A stretch of 64,000 bases of DNA, taken from contig JBGAPK010000016.1 in the NCBI GenBank assembly GCA_044221315.1, positions 23,392 to 87,391 on the forward strand, read 5' to 3'. This document shows positions 8,850 through 17,851 of this stretch, in pieces. The translations under genes and the position numbers were made by a program. The first letter of the stretch is position 1. Each line of letters begins with the position of its first letter. The notes under the pieces were generated by a model. The model saw only the letters and a program-made list of their open reading frames with translations, was not told the DNA's origin and did not search any database. Origin of the DNA: JAFEBO01 sp044221315 (lineage in GTDB: Bacteria; Planctomycetota; Phycisphaerae; Phycisphaerales; UBA1924).

Positions 8850-9884
8850 CTAAAACCGGCCGTTGCGGACTTCAAAGTGCGTGGGCTTGCCGAGCGAGGC
8901 GCCGTCGCGCCTGACCCATTCGGCAGTCCATTGCATGATTTGTTCGAGATCGACGCGTGGGGCGCCGACGAGACTCACAGCTTTTTCTCCGTTGCTGAGA
9001 AGAGCGTCCGGTGCTTCGGAGCCGACAAGCGTCGGCGGGCGGCCGAGTATCTCGCCGAGTCGCTTGCAGACATCGCGGACGCGGAAAACTTCGGGCCCGG
9101 CGATGTTGATCACGGCCGCGGGCGAGGAGGCGTGTTCGAGCAGGCTCAAGGCAATCGCGTTCGCATCGGTCTGCCAGATGACGTTGGCGTATCCCATGGT
9201 GACGTCGATCGGTTCTCCGGCCCACACCCTGCGGGCCAGGTCCACGATCACGCCGTAGCGGAGTTCTGTGGCGTAGTTGAGACGCAGGATCGCGATCGGA
9301 GTCGCGTGCGCCTGGGCGAAGTACTGGAAGATGCGCTCGCGCCCGAGGCAGCTCATCGCGTACTCGCCGACAGGATTGAGTGTGTCGGTCTCGATGGATC
9401 GTCGGCTGCTTGGGACAGTTCCGTAGACGTTGCCTGTAGAGAAGGCGACGATCCGACTCTTGGGGTAACGCCGGCAGACCAGCGAGGGAAGGTGTGTGTT
9501 GGTCGCCCACGTGAGGGGTTCATTGCCCGTCGCGCCGAACTTCATGCCGGCTGCGTAGACGACGAGGGGGGCTTCGGGAAGCGAAGAAAGAAACTGCGGA
9601 TCGAGCAGGTTTCCCTGAATCGTCTCGATACCGTGCGCTTCAAGGTCTCGGGCGGCGGAGGGGTTGCTGAACCGCGCGACACCTATCACACGGCGGGGTG
9701 TTCGTGCAAGTTCGCTCGCGCGACGGGCCATTCGGGCGAGCGTCGGCCCCATCTTCCCCGCAACTCCCATCACGAGCACGTCGCCAAGAAGCCGCGAGAA
9801 CATTCCGACGAGATGAGTGGTGGGCTCGCTGAGGTTCTCCTCTAATGCGCCGATATCAGCAATGGGCGACGAGGCAACCCTCAT
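8850..9884 (-). CDS. NAD-dependent epimerase/dehydratase (extended SDR)
   Basis: A 344-residue extended short-chain dehydrogenase. The cofactor loop reads VLVMGVAGKMGPTLARMA and the chain then follows the NAD-dependent epimerase layout: LVVYAAGM, IVAFSTGNVYG, and a YAMSCLGRE segment where Y-x3-K would be expected. The lysine position appears to be Leu/Gly, so catalysis may be altered or the motif shifted. It would act on a nucleotide sugar or free sugar. An upstream in-frame start at 10064 lies inside the symporter gene; ATG 9884 is chosen because it gives a four-base ATGA overlap with the symporter stop. Confidence 0.75.
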   Translation of the reverse strand: MRVASSPIADIGALEENLSEPTTHLVGMFSRLLGDVLVMGVAGKMGPTLARMARRASELARTPRRVIGVARFSNPSAARDLEAHGIETIQGNLLDPQFLSSLPEAPLVVYAAGMKFGATGNEPLTWATNTHLPSLVCRRYPKSRIVAFSTGNVYGTVPSSRRSIETDTLNPVGEYAMSCLGRERIFQYFAQAHATPIAILRLNYATELRYGVIVDLARRVWAGEPIDVTMGYANVIWQTDANAIALSLLEHASSPAAVINIAGPEVFRVRDVCKRLGEILGRPPTLVGSEAPDALLSNGEKAVSLVGAPRVDLEQIMQWTAEWVRRDGASLGKPTHFEVRNGRF

Positions 9885-11674
9885 GGCGTGCCTCCGAGGC
9901 TTGGAGCGATCGCGGGCACATTGGCCGGCGTGCCGTTGACCGTTCCGGTTGAGCGTCCTCGGCCGGCGCGGGCCATGAACAGGCCGAGAGCCGCAACCGA
10001 TCCGCCGATGATGAGGATCTGGACCCGGCCGTTGGCGGGGTTGGGGAGCAGTGCCAGCAGGCAAACCAGCGAACCGATGAGCGCGGCGAACCAGCCGGCG
10101 GTGCGCAGTTGGCGATTGTCGGATTCGAATCCGACTTCCCGAGCGAAATCGACCGGAGTGTGCATAACAGTGAAAAAGCGGGCGACTTGCGCCCGGTAGT
10201 CATTAGTCGCGAGGCGCCAGAACGGGGTCGTGGCGAGAAACGACGCGATGCCGACGCCCACTCCGATGAAGATCTCTTTCTGGAATGACCACGGGTGCCC
10301 GGCCTGGCTCTGGGCGAGACTGATCGCGGAAGGGACGAGGGCGCAGGCCGCCGCGGCGAGCGCAGACCACCAGGGGGCGCGCCGGATGAACAGCGCCAGG
10401 AAGAGAGGGATGGACATCGGCATGACCAGCATCGATCCGAGCGCGAGCATGTGTTCGAAGATGCCGGCACCCTTGGTAGCGGAGAAGTAGAGCGCGAGCT
10501 GGATGATGCACACGCCCAGCACTGCCGTTGCGATGCGTCCGATCGTGAGAAGCCACCGTTCGCCGGGGCTCGCGCGCCGGAAGAGTCGGCAAAGCCCCGG
10601 GAGAATGTCGCGTGTGAAGATGGCGGAGGTCTGGTTGAGCCCGGTGTCCATGGAACTGCCGGTCGCAGCAAACATCGCCACAACCATCAGACCGGTCAGG
10701 CCGGCCGGCAGCAGCTTGGCGCTGGCGACCGCGTACGCGACTTCCGCGGGCTTGGCGGCGGTCGATGCCAAAACTTCATCGGCGAATAGAAGGCGGGCGG
10801 TGATGGGGGGGATGAACCAGACGAGGCCGCCGACGAGCGTCAGGCCGCCGGCCACCAAGGCGGCCTTGCGGGCCGCGGAGCCGTCCTTGGCCGCGAAGTA
10901 GCGCGAGGCCGAGGTCATCGAGTTGGACATGAAGAGGCTCTGCAGGAACATCGCGGCGGCCCAGAGCCATGTATACGAGCCGTTCGGGAAAGCGCCCTGT
11001 GGCTTGACGATTGCGAACTGGTCGTTGAGCCCCTTGCTCTGAATGAGCGAGAAGAACTCCGACGGGCCGCCGACTTTAATGATGCAGAGCGTCGCGATCA
11101 GGACGGTGAGGGGCATGAGCACGAGCATCTGGATGAAGTCGGTGGAGAGCACGGCCCAGCTGCCGCCGGCGACGGCGTTTACGAGCAGGACGATCCCCAC
11201 GATGATGATGACGTCGCGGACATTCAGGCCGAATGCGGCGGCTGTGAAGATGGCAAGGGCGCTCAAATGCAACGCCGAATAGAGGATGCGGATTGGCACG
11301 TTGCACCACGCGTAGAACTGCTGCGTGAGCGTTCCGAATCGGTTGCGAATGATCTCGGGCACGGTGGTGGCTCGGAGCTGTCGGAACCATGGCGCGAACC
11401 AGATGGCGTTGAGCAGAAAGCCGAAAGCGTTTGCAAGGAAGATAACGGCGACGCTCCATCCGGCCTCGAACGCAACGCCGGCGGCTCCCGTGAAGGTCCA
11501 GGCGCTGAAGCTGCTCATGAAATCGCTGACGCCGACAAGCCACCAGGTTCCCTGACAGCCGCTGCGGAAGAAGTCGGCCGAGTTTCGGTTGAGAGCGCGG
11601 ACGCGGAGGCCGACCGAGATGAGCAGGAGGAGATAGACGCCGATGGTGATCGAATCGACGATGGAATGGGGCAT
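9881..11674 (-). CDS. Sodium:solute symporter family transporter
   Basis: A 597-residue polytopic inner-membrane protein of the SSS family, with about 13-14 hydrophobic segments beginning at SITIGVYLLLLISVGLRV. The Na+-site region is recognisable in SSFSAWTFTGAAGVAFEAG, and GSSMDTGLNQTSAIFTRDI resembles the helix-8 segment that holds sodium in this family. It probably imports a sugar, sugar acid or sialic-acid-like compound driven by sodium; the genes downstream fit such a substrate. ATG 11674 is preferred over 11773 because GAGGAG sits about ten bases upstream and the membrane domain begins directly. Confidence 0.85.
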   Translation of the reverse strand: MPHSIVDSITIGVYLLLLISVGLRVRALNRNSADFFRSGCQGTWWLVGVSDFMSSFSAWTFTGAAGVAFEAGWSVAVIFLANAFGFLLNAIWFAPWFRQLRATTVPEIIRNRFGTLTQQFYAWCNVPIRILYSALHLSALAIFTAAAFGLNVRDVIIIVGIVLLVNAVAGGSWAVLSTDFIQMLVLMPLTVLIATLCIIKVGGPSEFFSLIQSKGLNDQFAIVKPQGAFPNGSYTWLWAAAMFLQSLFMSNSMTSASRYFAAKDGSAARKAALVAGGLTLVGGLVWFIPPITARLLFADEVLASTAAKPAEVAYAVASAKLLPAGLTGLMVVAMFAATGSSMDTGLNQTSAIFTRDILPGLCRLFRRASPGERWLLTIGRIATAVLGVCIIQLALYFSATKGAGIFEHMLALGSMLVMPMSIPLFLALFIRRAPWWSALAAAACALVPSAISLAQSQAGHPWSFQKEIFIGVGVGIASFLATTPFWRLATNDYRAQVARFFTVMHTPVDFAREVGFESDNRQLRTAGWFAALIGSLVCLLALLPNPANGRVQILIIGGSVAALGLFMARAGRGRSTGTVNGTPANVPAIAPSLGGTP

Positions 11675-11810
11675 GAGGGCAGGACTCCTCGTCGGCGCTT
11701 CGAGATTCCGCGGGTTCGGCCGCCCGCGGCAGTCGCCGCGCCGAGCATACCAGTAGATTACCAGTTCATGCAAGGCGGGAAAATGTGGAATCCAGCGAAA
11801 TAGCTCTCTG

Positions 11811-12815
11811 CTAGGCGAGGATGGCCCATTCCTGAGCGGAGAACTCGCCGTGCATCGGACGTCCGGCGGCGTACTCGAGGATCTGGTCGACGACGCTGCG
11901 GCCGAGACGACGGCAGCCGGTCCCCACGGCCCCGGCGATATGCGGGAGGAGCACCACGTTGGGGAGAGTGCGGAACGGGTGGTCCGGTGCCGGCGGTTCG
12001 GGATCGGTCACGTCGAGCAGGGCCCAGATCCGGCCGCTGCGGAGTTCCGCGGCGAGGGCGTTTTCGTCCACGATCATCCCGCGGGCGGTGTTCACAAAGA
12101 TTGCGCCGTCCCGCATGAGCTGGAAGTGGCGGCTCTGGAGCATGTGGCGGGTTTCCGGAAGTGCCGGCGCGTGCAGCGAGACGACATCGCTGGTCCGCAT
12201 GAGCTCGTCGAGTTCAACCTTTGTCGCCCCGAGCCGCTCGACTTCGTCCGCCTCGACATGAGGATCGGTTGCGAGCACCTTTACTTCGAATTGTTTCAAC
12301 AGGCGAAGGAGGTGTCTCGCGGTCTTGCTCAGGCCGATTAGTCCGATGGTGCTCTGGTACATTTCCCTTATTTCATAGCCTTGAACGCGGTTTGAGTCGA
12401 TTAGCCACCCGCCCTCTCGCGCCATGCGTGACGCGGGGAAGAACCCCTTGAGGCCGGCGATGATCAACCCGAGCGTGGTCTCTGCAACACCGACCGCGAG
12501 GGCTTCCCGGGCGGACGCGATCCGCAGCCCTCTCGACCAAATCGACGGCGGCAGCAGGTGGCGCGTCGATCCGGCGGCGTGCAGAATGGCACCGAGTCTC
12601 GGAGCCATGTCGAGCATCGCGTCGGAGAGAGGGGGTGTTTTCCAGCCGGTGACGAGGAATTCCGCCTGACCCGCGTGTCGTGTCCAGAACTCGGCGAGCC
12701 GATCCGCCGTCGATGCGGTGCTGAATGCGGCCGCGTGACCGCTCAGTCGTCGCAGGTCCTCCTGATCAAAGCAAAGCTCGACCATGGGCGCCGTCAGCAG
12801 AAAAACCACGCGCAT
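11811..12815 (-). CDS. D-2-hydroxyacid dehydrogenase, NAD-dependent
   Basis: A 334-residue D-isomer-specific 2-hydroxyacid dehydrogenase. Catalytic Arg is in FVNTARGMIVDENAL, Glu in DVTDPEPPAPDHP and His in VVLLPHIAGAVG. The Rossmann segment IGLIGLSKTARHLLRLL has G-L-S in place of the usual G-x-G third glycine. Relatives interconvert 2-keto and D-2-hydroxy acids such as glycerate, glyoxylate or phosphoglycerate. Here it could reduce or oxidise a product of the keto-deoxy sugar acid aldolase. It is the first gene of the leftward cluster, 335 bp from the divergent DNRLRE gene and 136 bp before the symporter start. Confidence 0.85.
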   Translation of the reverse strand: MRVVFLLTAPMVELCFDQEDLRRLSGHAAAFSTASTADRLAEFWTRHAGQAEFLVTGWKTPPLSDAMLDMAPRLGAILHAAGSTRHLLPPSIWSRGLRIASAREALAVGVAETTLGLIIAGLKGFFPASRMAREGGWLIDSNRVQGYEIREMYQSTIGLIGLSKTARHLLRLLKQFEVKVLATDPHVEADEVERLGATKVELDELMRTSDVVSLHAPALPETRHMLQSRHFQLMRDGAIFVNTARGMIVDENALAAELRSGRIWALLDVTDPEPPAPDHPFRTLPNVVLLPHIAGAVGTGCRRLGRSVVDQILEYAAGRPMHGEFSAQEWAILA

Positions 12816-12980
12816 TCAGGGCTCACTTTTCGCGATGCTCGGTCGGTGCGGAATTCTTGAATTGAGGACGCCCACGAGTACGGGGCGAGCGGCCTGTTCG
12901 AAAAACTATACGGGAGGTTGGCCTCGGATCACGCGATCCGGGCGTTTTCCACGCGTGAAAGTTGCCGATCCAAACAAAAT

Positions 12981-12994
12981 ACGAACATATTCGT
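12981..12994. promoter_or_regulatory. Inverted repeat, candidate operator
   Basis: ACGAA-CATA-TTCGT is a perfect inverted repeat with five-base arms and a four-base centre, about 20 bp upstream of the rightward -35. It is followed by another ACGAA at 12997. Spacing and symmetry fit a dimeric regulator such as the nearby GntR-LacI protein; binding is inferred. Confidence 0.35.
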
Positions 12995-13012
12995 CAACGA
13001 ATTTCTGATTTT

Positions 13013-13040
13013 TTGACAGGTAATGGACTTGCATTATTGT
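13013..13040 (+). promoter_or_regulatory. Promoter of the rightward DNRLRE gene
   Basis: TTGACA (13013-13018) and TATTGT (13035-13040) are 16 bp apart, giving a start about 100 bases before the ATG. The stretch TTGACAGGTAATGGACTTG (13013-13031) is the counterpart of the element before the paralogue at 345-327, so both DNRLRE genes may answer to one regulator. Confidence 0.45.
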
Positions 13041-13150
13041 TGTCTTTCAGGGTAGTCTGGTTTCGGCACTCGTGCTCGGCGTCCGAGCGCGAGCGCCCCG
13101 AAAGGGGCTCGCACTGCGGGGCGCGCCAGTCACGAAGAGGAAGATGAGAC

Positions 13151-13945
13151 ATGAATGCGAATCTGAAAAGCGTGAACTGTCGGAGGGGCCTTTTTTCGGT
13201 GCTCGTTCTCGGCTGCACCTTCGTGGCCGCAGCGCAGGGGGCAACGACGACTGTGATCCTGAACGATGGCAACAGCGGCGATAATTTCCTGTACAACAAC
13301 GGACCGACTTCGAACTTCGCGAACAGCGGTTTGTTCTACTACGACCAGCGAGGAACCGCGAACGATCGCGCCCGTCCGTTGATCCAGTTCGGTCTGGCCA
13401 GCCTGCCGTCGGGTGCGGTCATCACGAATGTTCAAGTTCAGATCAAGCTGCAGCAGTACACGTACATAGATTCGAACAACGGCAACGCGTCGGTCACGCA
13501 AAACTTCTCGATGCACCAGATGCTGACGGGCTGGAGCGAGACGACGTCCTGCTGGAACGAGCGGACCACGGGCAATGCGTGGAGCAGCCCGGGCATGGCC
13601 GCGGGAGTCGACTACGGCGCGGCGCTTTCAACGGTCGCGGTGAACTCTTCGATGCAGGAATCCTATTTGTCGTGGGATATCACCTCGCTCTACAAGAACT
13701 GGGTTAGCGGTGCGGCCCAGAATTATGGTCTGTGCATCCAGGGGCCAACGGGGGTTCCGAACTTCAACGCCGTCAACGGCGATACGACGGACGGTGTCTT
13801 CCGTCTCTACAATTCCGAATACGCCGATGACAGCCGTCGTCCGCTGCTGGTGATCACCTACGACATACCCGCTCCGGCACCTGCGCTGGCCATTTGTGCG
13901 GGCGGCTTTGTGCTCCTGCGGCGGCGACGTATGGTGGCGAACTGA
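13151..13945 (+). CDS. DNRLRE/CBM96-like secreted protein with PEP-CTERM-like tail
   Basis: A 264-residue exported protein. After a signal peptide (ending near AAAQGA) comes one DNRLRE-type domain: DNFLYNNGPTSNF, RARPLIQFGLASLPSGA, then MLTGWSETTSCWNERTTG and SWDITSLYKNWVSG. These are the W-xE-xx-T-W-N and W-D-I/V-T strands typical of the family. The C-terminus PAPAPALAICAGGFVLLRRRR is a PEP-CTERM-like sorting tail: Pro-rich turn, hydrophobic stretch and Arg cluster. The protein should be displayed on or released from the surface and may bind polysaccharide. It is the first rightward gene of the locus and a paralogue of the gene at the left window edge. Confidence 0.75.
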   Translation: MNANLKSVNCRRGLFSVLVLGCTFVAAAQGATTTVILNDGNSGDNFLYNNGPTSNFANSGLFYYDQRGTANDRARPLIQFGLASLPSGAVITNVQVQIKLQQYTYIDSNNGNASVTQNFSMHQMLTGWSETTSCWNERTTGNAWSSPGMAAGVDYGAALSTVAVNSSMQESYLSWDITSLYKNWVSGAAQNYGLCIQGPTGVPNFNAVNGDTTDGVFRLYNSEYADDSRRPLLVITYDIPAPAPALAICAGGFVLLRRRRMVAN

Positions 13946-14087
13946 AGCATCCCTCCTTGGCGGTCTTGGGGGCAGGTGGCTCCGGACCGACGAGGATTGA
14001 GAAGTAGAATTGGCCGAGGCGGCGGCGCCGGTACCGCCGCCGCCTCGCCAGATTTGCGAGGACAAGGATCGTCACGGAGAACGCGCA

Positions 14088-15203
14088 TTGAGGACGCAAA
14101 CTCTCGAACGCAAGAAGCCCAAGCACGAGCAGATTCTCGAGGCTATCAGGCAGGAGATTGAGTCGGGGGTCCTCCCGCACGGGGCGGCGCTCGCCTCCGA
14201 ATCCCAACTTTGTCAGAAGCTCAAGGCGAGCCGTGGTCCGATCCGCCAGGCGCTCGCCGAACTCCAGAGGCAGGGATTGGTAAGGGCCCGGCCCGGCAAG
14301 GGCAGCTTTGTGCACAACCCCATCGCGGTCAACGGGACGGTAGCGGTGAGGCAACTTCTCGTACTTGTCAATTCGGTGGGCGCGACGCCGGCGAATTTTG
14401 TCGTGCACGAACTGATCGACGGGCTCAGTCGCGCCGCAGAGGAAGCGGGCGAACGGTACCGTCTCACATTCCAGTTCCACCGGAACCCGGCAATGGTCGA
14501 ACCCGAGAGTATCCAGGGCTGCCACGGCGTGCTGATGGCTCCCTTCACGCACGACGGAATCAAAGCGATGCGGGGGCTCGCGGAACGGCTGAATGTGCCG
14601 GTGGTGAGCGTCTACAACAGGCTGGATTCGCAGGCCGCTTCGCAGTTCTACGTGGACCATGAAGCCGGTGCATTCGACGCGACCGAACTGCTGTTCCGCT
14701 ACGGCCATCGGCGCATTGCATTGCTCGGAGAGCCGGCGATCTCGCCGGGACCCGCGGCAACCGAAAGGGAAGCGGGGTTCATCCGCGCGGCAAGAGCGGC
14801 GGGGCTGGGAGAGCACGAGGCGACGATCGTGCATGTGGGCGTCGATTCTGTCGTAGCTCGTGCGAATATTGAGAAGCTGCTCCGTCAGGCGGACCGCCCG
14901 ACAGCGCTCGTTGTTGCCGGCGGCGTCATAACGCCGATCGCGCTCGACGCGATCCGGGCGGCCGGATTGTCCGTGCCCAAGGACCTTTCAATCATCGCGG
15001 TGGACGACACGGTCGAAGCGGCGCTAAACGTGCCGCGGTTGACCGTCGTCAAGATTCCGCTCATCCACCTCTCGAGGTTGGGAATCAGTTCATTGATCGC
15101 GCAGACGGGCGTTCGCTCGTCGGCGCAGGAACGCGTTTCTCTCAGTCTGAAGCCTGAAATCGTCATGGGCCAATCGATCGCAACGGCAGCTCCATGCGTC
15201 TAG
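14088..15203 (+). CDS. GntR-type HTH / LacI-type sensor transcriptional regulator
   Basis: A regulator of about 371 residues. Residues about 10-75 form a GntR winged helix (EQILEAIRQEIESGVLPHG, SRGPIRQALAELQRQGLV, ARPGKGSF). The rest is a LacI/periplasmic-binding-type sensor domain, with YGHRRIALLGEP and LSIIAVDDT as hallmark strands. This is the AraR-like layout used to sense sugars. The start is uncertain: TTG at 14088 has GGAGA seven bases upstream and begins just before the HTH. An earlier in-frame TTG at 14010 would add a Pro-rich 26-residue leader without a ribosome site. It likely controls the divergent promoters at 12.8-13.1 kb and perhaps the paralogue promoter at 300-345. Confidence 0.85.
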   Translation: MRTQTLERKKPKHEQILEAIRQEIESGVLPHGAALASESQLCQKLKASRGPIRQALAELQRQGLVRARPGKGSFVHNPIAVNGTVAVRQLLVLVNSVGATPANFVVHELIDGLSRAAEEAGERYRLTFQFHRNPAMVEPESIQGCHGVLMAPFTHDGIKAMRGLAERLNVPVVSVYNRLDSQAASQFYVDHEAGAFDATELLFRYGHRRIALLGEPAISPGPAATEREAGFIRAARAAGLGEHEATIVHVGVDSVVARANIEKLLRQADRPTALVVAGGVITPIALDAIRAAGLSVPKDLSIIAVDDTVEAALNVPRLTVVKIPLIHLSRLGISSLIAQTGVRSSAQERVSLSLKPEIVMGQSIATAAPCV

Positions 15204-15255
15204 TTCTGGGCGCCGCCGGGATTCTTCCGCTGGCACTTTTGTCCAAGGAGCACAT

Positions 15256-16029
15256 ATGGACCGCAAAGCCCAACGCGAGGCGTTCACGCTTATTGAACTG
15301 CTGGTGGTGATCGCTGTAATCGCACTTCTGATCTCAATCCTGCTGCCGGCGCTCGGCCAGGCCCGCGAGGCGGCCCGCAGGGTCAAGTGCCTCAGCAACC
15401 TGAAGCAGACGGCCATGGGAATCGTCACGTACTCAAACGACTACGCCAGCTGGACGCCGATCAACTACGAAACTCCCACGCACGTATTCCCCATTCCGCG
15501 CAAGGCCATCCCGCGGAGCACTCAGGGGATCGATTGGTGGCACCGGCTCGGCGGGAAACTCGTCGATTGGGGGAAGAACCAGATTCCGAATGCGGCCTGG
15601 GTGGACAATGGCTCCTACATCACTTCCACGCAGGTGTTTTACTGTCCGTCTTTTACGTCGATCAAGCCTTCGGGCTGGTGGTCGGTCAATCACAACTCGG
15701 CCGGGGCGGTCAACGCGAGCTATTGGTGGGAGTTCTGGAATCCCGATGAATTCACCGATCCGACGCACCCAGTTCGGGCGAACGGGCTAGGCACTTCACG
15801 CACCACGTACAACCCTCGCAACGCCATCGTGACCGACCTGGGTTGGGCGCCCTACGCCAACGCGGTTCCGACGCTCTACGGGCCACCACCCCACAAGAAG
15901 GCTTCGAACGTGCTCTGGATGGACGGGCATGCGGCAAACGTGCAGTTGGGTGAAGTGAACCAGGTCGCGCCTTCCGCGGCAGACGCCTACATACGTCTCA
16001 CGTATCTTCAGAGCAAGGTAGGGACTTGA
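15256..16029 (+). CDS. Prepilin-like protein with H-X9-DG C-terminus
   Basis: A 257-residue protein with a type IV prepilin-type N-terminus: EAFTLIELLVVIAVIALLI, with cleavage before Phe and Glu at position 5. It is followed by QAREAARRVKCLSNLKQ. Near the C-terminus it has His, nine residues, then Asp-Gly (HKKASNVLWMDG), the H-X9-DG signature of the planctomycete/verrucomicrobial pseudopilin-like family. The function of this abundant family is unresolved; type II secretion-like surface assembly is suspected. AAGGAG lies six bases before the ATG. Its stop overlaps the next start (TGATG), coupling it to the propeller protein. Confidence 0.85.
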   Translation: MDRKAQREAFTLIELLVVIAVIALLISILLPALGQAREAARRVKCLSNLKQTAMGIVTYSNDYASWTPINYETPTHVFPIPRKAIPRSTQGIDWWHRLGGKLVDWGKNQIPNAAWVDNGSYITSTQVFYCPSFTSIKPSGWWSVNHNSAGAVNASYWWEFWNPDEFTDPTHPVRANGLGTSRTTYNPRNAIVTDLGWAPYANAVPTLYGPPPHKKASNVLWMDGHAANVQLGEVNQVAPSAADAYIRLTYLQSKVGT

Positions 16030-17828
16030 TGTCTTTGTTCGGTCAGTTCCATCGGTCCCGCAGAGTCGCGGGAACGCTTTCGGTACTCGTGGCTTGCTGC
16101 CTTCCCTGGCTGCTAGCCGACGCCCAGCCGGTGAGCCTGCCAATCGTCGAGCGACCGCACGAGCACGAGGCAGTGCAGTTCGGTTACAAGCCCTGGTACG
16201 TGCCGAACGCGCCAGCTTTCGATAAGTTCAACCGGCCGTACATGAGAGATCGCGAGGTCGATCAGCATCCCACCAGCGCTATCCAAACGATCCGCGGTGG
16301 ACGCTGGGTACGCAAGGATTTTCTCGGCGCAATTAAGTCCGCCTACCCAACCTTTGCTCAGGTCCGATTCGGCGGCGGCACGCTCGGTGCCTGCATCACC
16401 TTTGATGCCGACGATTGTCTCTACACGCTTCTACGGATCCGGCTCGCGGACGGCACGGACCGCGACATCCTGCTGTACTCTTCCGACTACGCCGATACCT
16501 TCAAGGTCGTCGAGATCCCAAACGACGAGCCGCAAGGCTCCAAACCAGAAGGCTTCGTGAACATGGAACTGCGTGTTGGCGGGAACACGCTCACGCGTCC
16601 GCCGCTGCTCGCGACGCTGCGCAAGCGGGCGAATCATCCGCTGGGCCAGTGGACGGCCCATTACAACATGTACCTGTTCCAGCCGCAGAAGGTGGATGGC
16701 GGGCTCGAACTTGGCAAGCCGGTGCTGCTGACCGATCACGGTCTGTACATGTCACGCCACGCGGGAAACCCGAGTTTCGCGGTGTCGGGTCCCGACAAGA
16801 CGTATGTGACCTGGGCGGAGACGACCGAGGGGAACTACTTCCCGGGCGTTCCGACTCTGGTGGCCACGGTGGACCCCAAGACGCTCGCGATCACCGATCG
16901 AAAATTCTGCGGCTTCGGGTATCCGCCCAACGACGGGCACAACAGCCCCGGCATCGTAATGGACCCGCGGGGCTACCTGCACGTCATTACGAGTTCGCAC
17001 GGCGAGAATTTCATGTACGCCAAATCTCTTCTGCCCTATTCGACGGCGGGTGGGATGAGCGAGCCGGCGACGATGCTCAAACACGGGTGGCTGGAGTTTG
17101 GGTACAGCCGCGGACGGCAGAGCTATCTCTCGTTCGTCTGCACGGCGGACGGCACACTTCACACGGCGTTCCGCCAGTGGTACAAGGGGACCGAGCCGTA
17201 TTTCCTTGACAATCACTTCGGCGGCCTTTCGTATTCGAGCAAACCGGCGGACGGTGAATGGCCCGCCGATTCGCGGCTGATGATCGTGCCGCCTCTGGAC
17301 GGATATTCCATTTACTACCAGAACCTCGCGATCGATCGCCAGGACCGCATCTTTCTTTCCTACGGGTACCGCAACGAGAAGCCGGCGTACGGCACGGGCG
17401 AAGCCGAGAACCACTATCTCGGGCTGCTGATGTCGGCGGACGGGGGCAAGAACTGGCGGCTGGTTTCGACGGAGGACTTCACGCACGGCATGAAGCCTGA
17501 AGCTATGAAGGATGCGACGCTTTCGCCGGCGGAAGTTCACGGGGTTGTGGTCGATGGCGACGGTCGGCCGGTCGGTGGGGCGAGCGTTACCGCCGTCTCG
17601 ACCACAGTGATCACGGATTCGCAGGGCGCCTTTGCATTCCCGAACGTTCTGGCGGATGATTTTCCGCTCAACGTGTCCCGCGATGGATTTGCGACTGAGG
17701 TCGCCAAGATCGCACTCCACGGTGCGCCGTCACAGGAAGTAAAGATCTCGCTGCGTCCCGCGCCCCCGACCCCGGCGGCGAATTCCGGAGCATCGTCCGC
17801 GGGAACTCCTTCGCTTCCCAAGAAATAG
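16029..17828 (+). CDS. Secreted BNR-4-type beta-propeller protein, possible polysaccharide lyase, with C-terminal Cna-like domain
   Basis: A 599-residue exported protein: signal peptide (residues about 10-35), then a long body rich in Trp and Gly turns. PPNDGHNSPGIVMDPRGYLH and SSHGENF resemble the BNR-4 propeller of ulvan-type lyases and related enzymes, where His and Tyr in such turns face the active cleft. Residues about 495-575 (VHGVVVDGDGRPVGGASVTA, then TDSQGAFAFP) form a carboxypeptidase-regulatory/Cna-like beta domain, commonly an adhesion or spacing module. A lytic or binding role on an extracellular uronate polymer is inferred from fold and neighbours only. The ATG overlaps the pseudopilin stop by one base; a TTG three bases upstream is the alternative. 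Confidence 0.65.
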   Translation: MSLFGQFHRSRRVAGTLSVLVACCLPWLLADAQPVSLPIVERPHEHEAVQFGYKPWYVPNAPAFDKFNRPYMRDREVDQHPTSAIQTIRGGRWVRKDFLGAIKSAYPTFAQVRFGGGTLGACITFDADDCLYTLLRIRLADGTDRDILLYSSDYADTFKVVEIPNDEPQGSKPEGFVNMELRVGGNTLTRPPLLATLRKRANHPLGQWTAHYNMYLFQPQKVDGGLELGKPVLLTDHGLYMSRHAGNPSFAVSGPDKTYVTWAETTEGNYFPGVPTLVATVDPKTLAITDRKFCGFGYPPNDGHNSPGIVMDPRGYLHVITSSHGENFMYAKSLLPYSTAGGMSEPATMLKHGWLEFGYSRGRQSYLSFVCTADGTLHTAFRQWYKGTEPYFLDNHFGGLSYSSKPADGEWPADSRLMIVPPLDGYSIYYQNLAIDRQDRIFLSYGYRNEKPAYGTGEAENHYLGLLMSADGGKNWRLVSTEDFTHGMKPEAMKDATLSPAEVHGVVVDGDGRPVGGASVTAVSTTVITDSQGAFAFPNVLADDFPLNVSRDGFATEVAKIALHGAPSQEVKISLRPAPPTPAANSGASSAGTPSLPKK

Positions 17829-17851
17829 ACACTTTCCCGGCGGGACGAACC

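Larger units (their letters stand above)
12816..13150. other. Divergent intergenic control region
   Basis: This 335-bp gap separates the leftward catabolic genes from the rightward DNRLRE gene and is clearly more AT-rich around 12970-13045 than its surroundings. It holds an inverted repeat at 12981-12994 and a sigma-70-like promoter reading right at 13013-13040. For the leftward operon the best -10 candidate is TATAGT on the minus strand near 12910; its -35 is poor. The GntR-LacI regulator at 14088 is the obvious candidate to bind here. I see no open frame with coding character. Confidence 0.5.
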
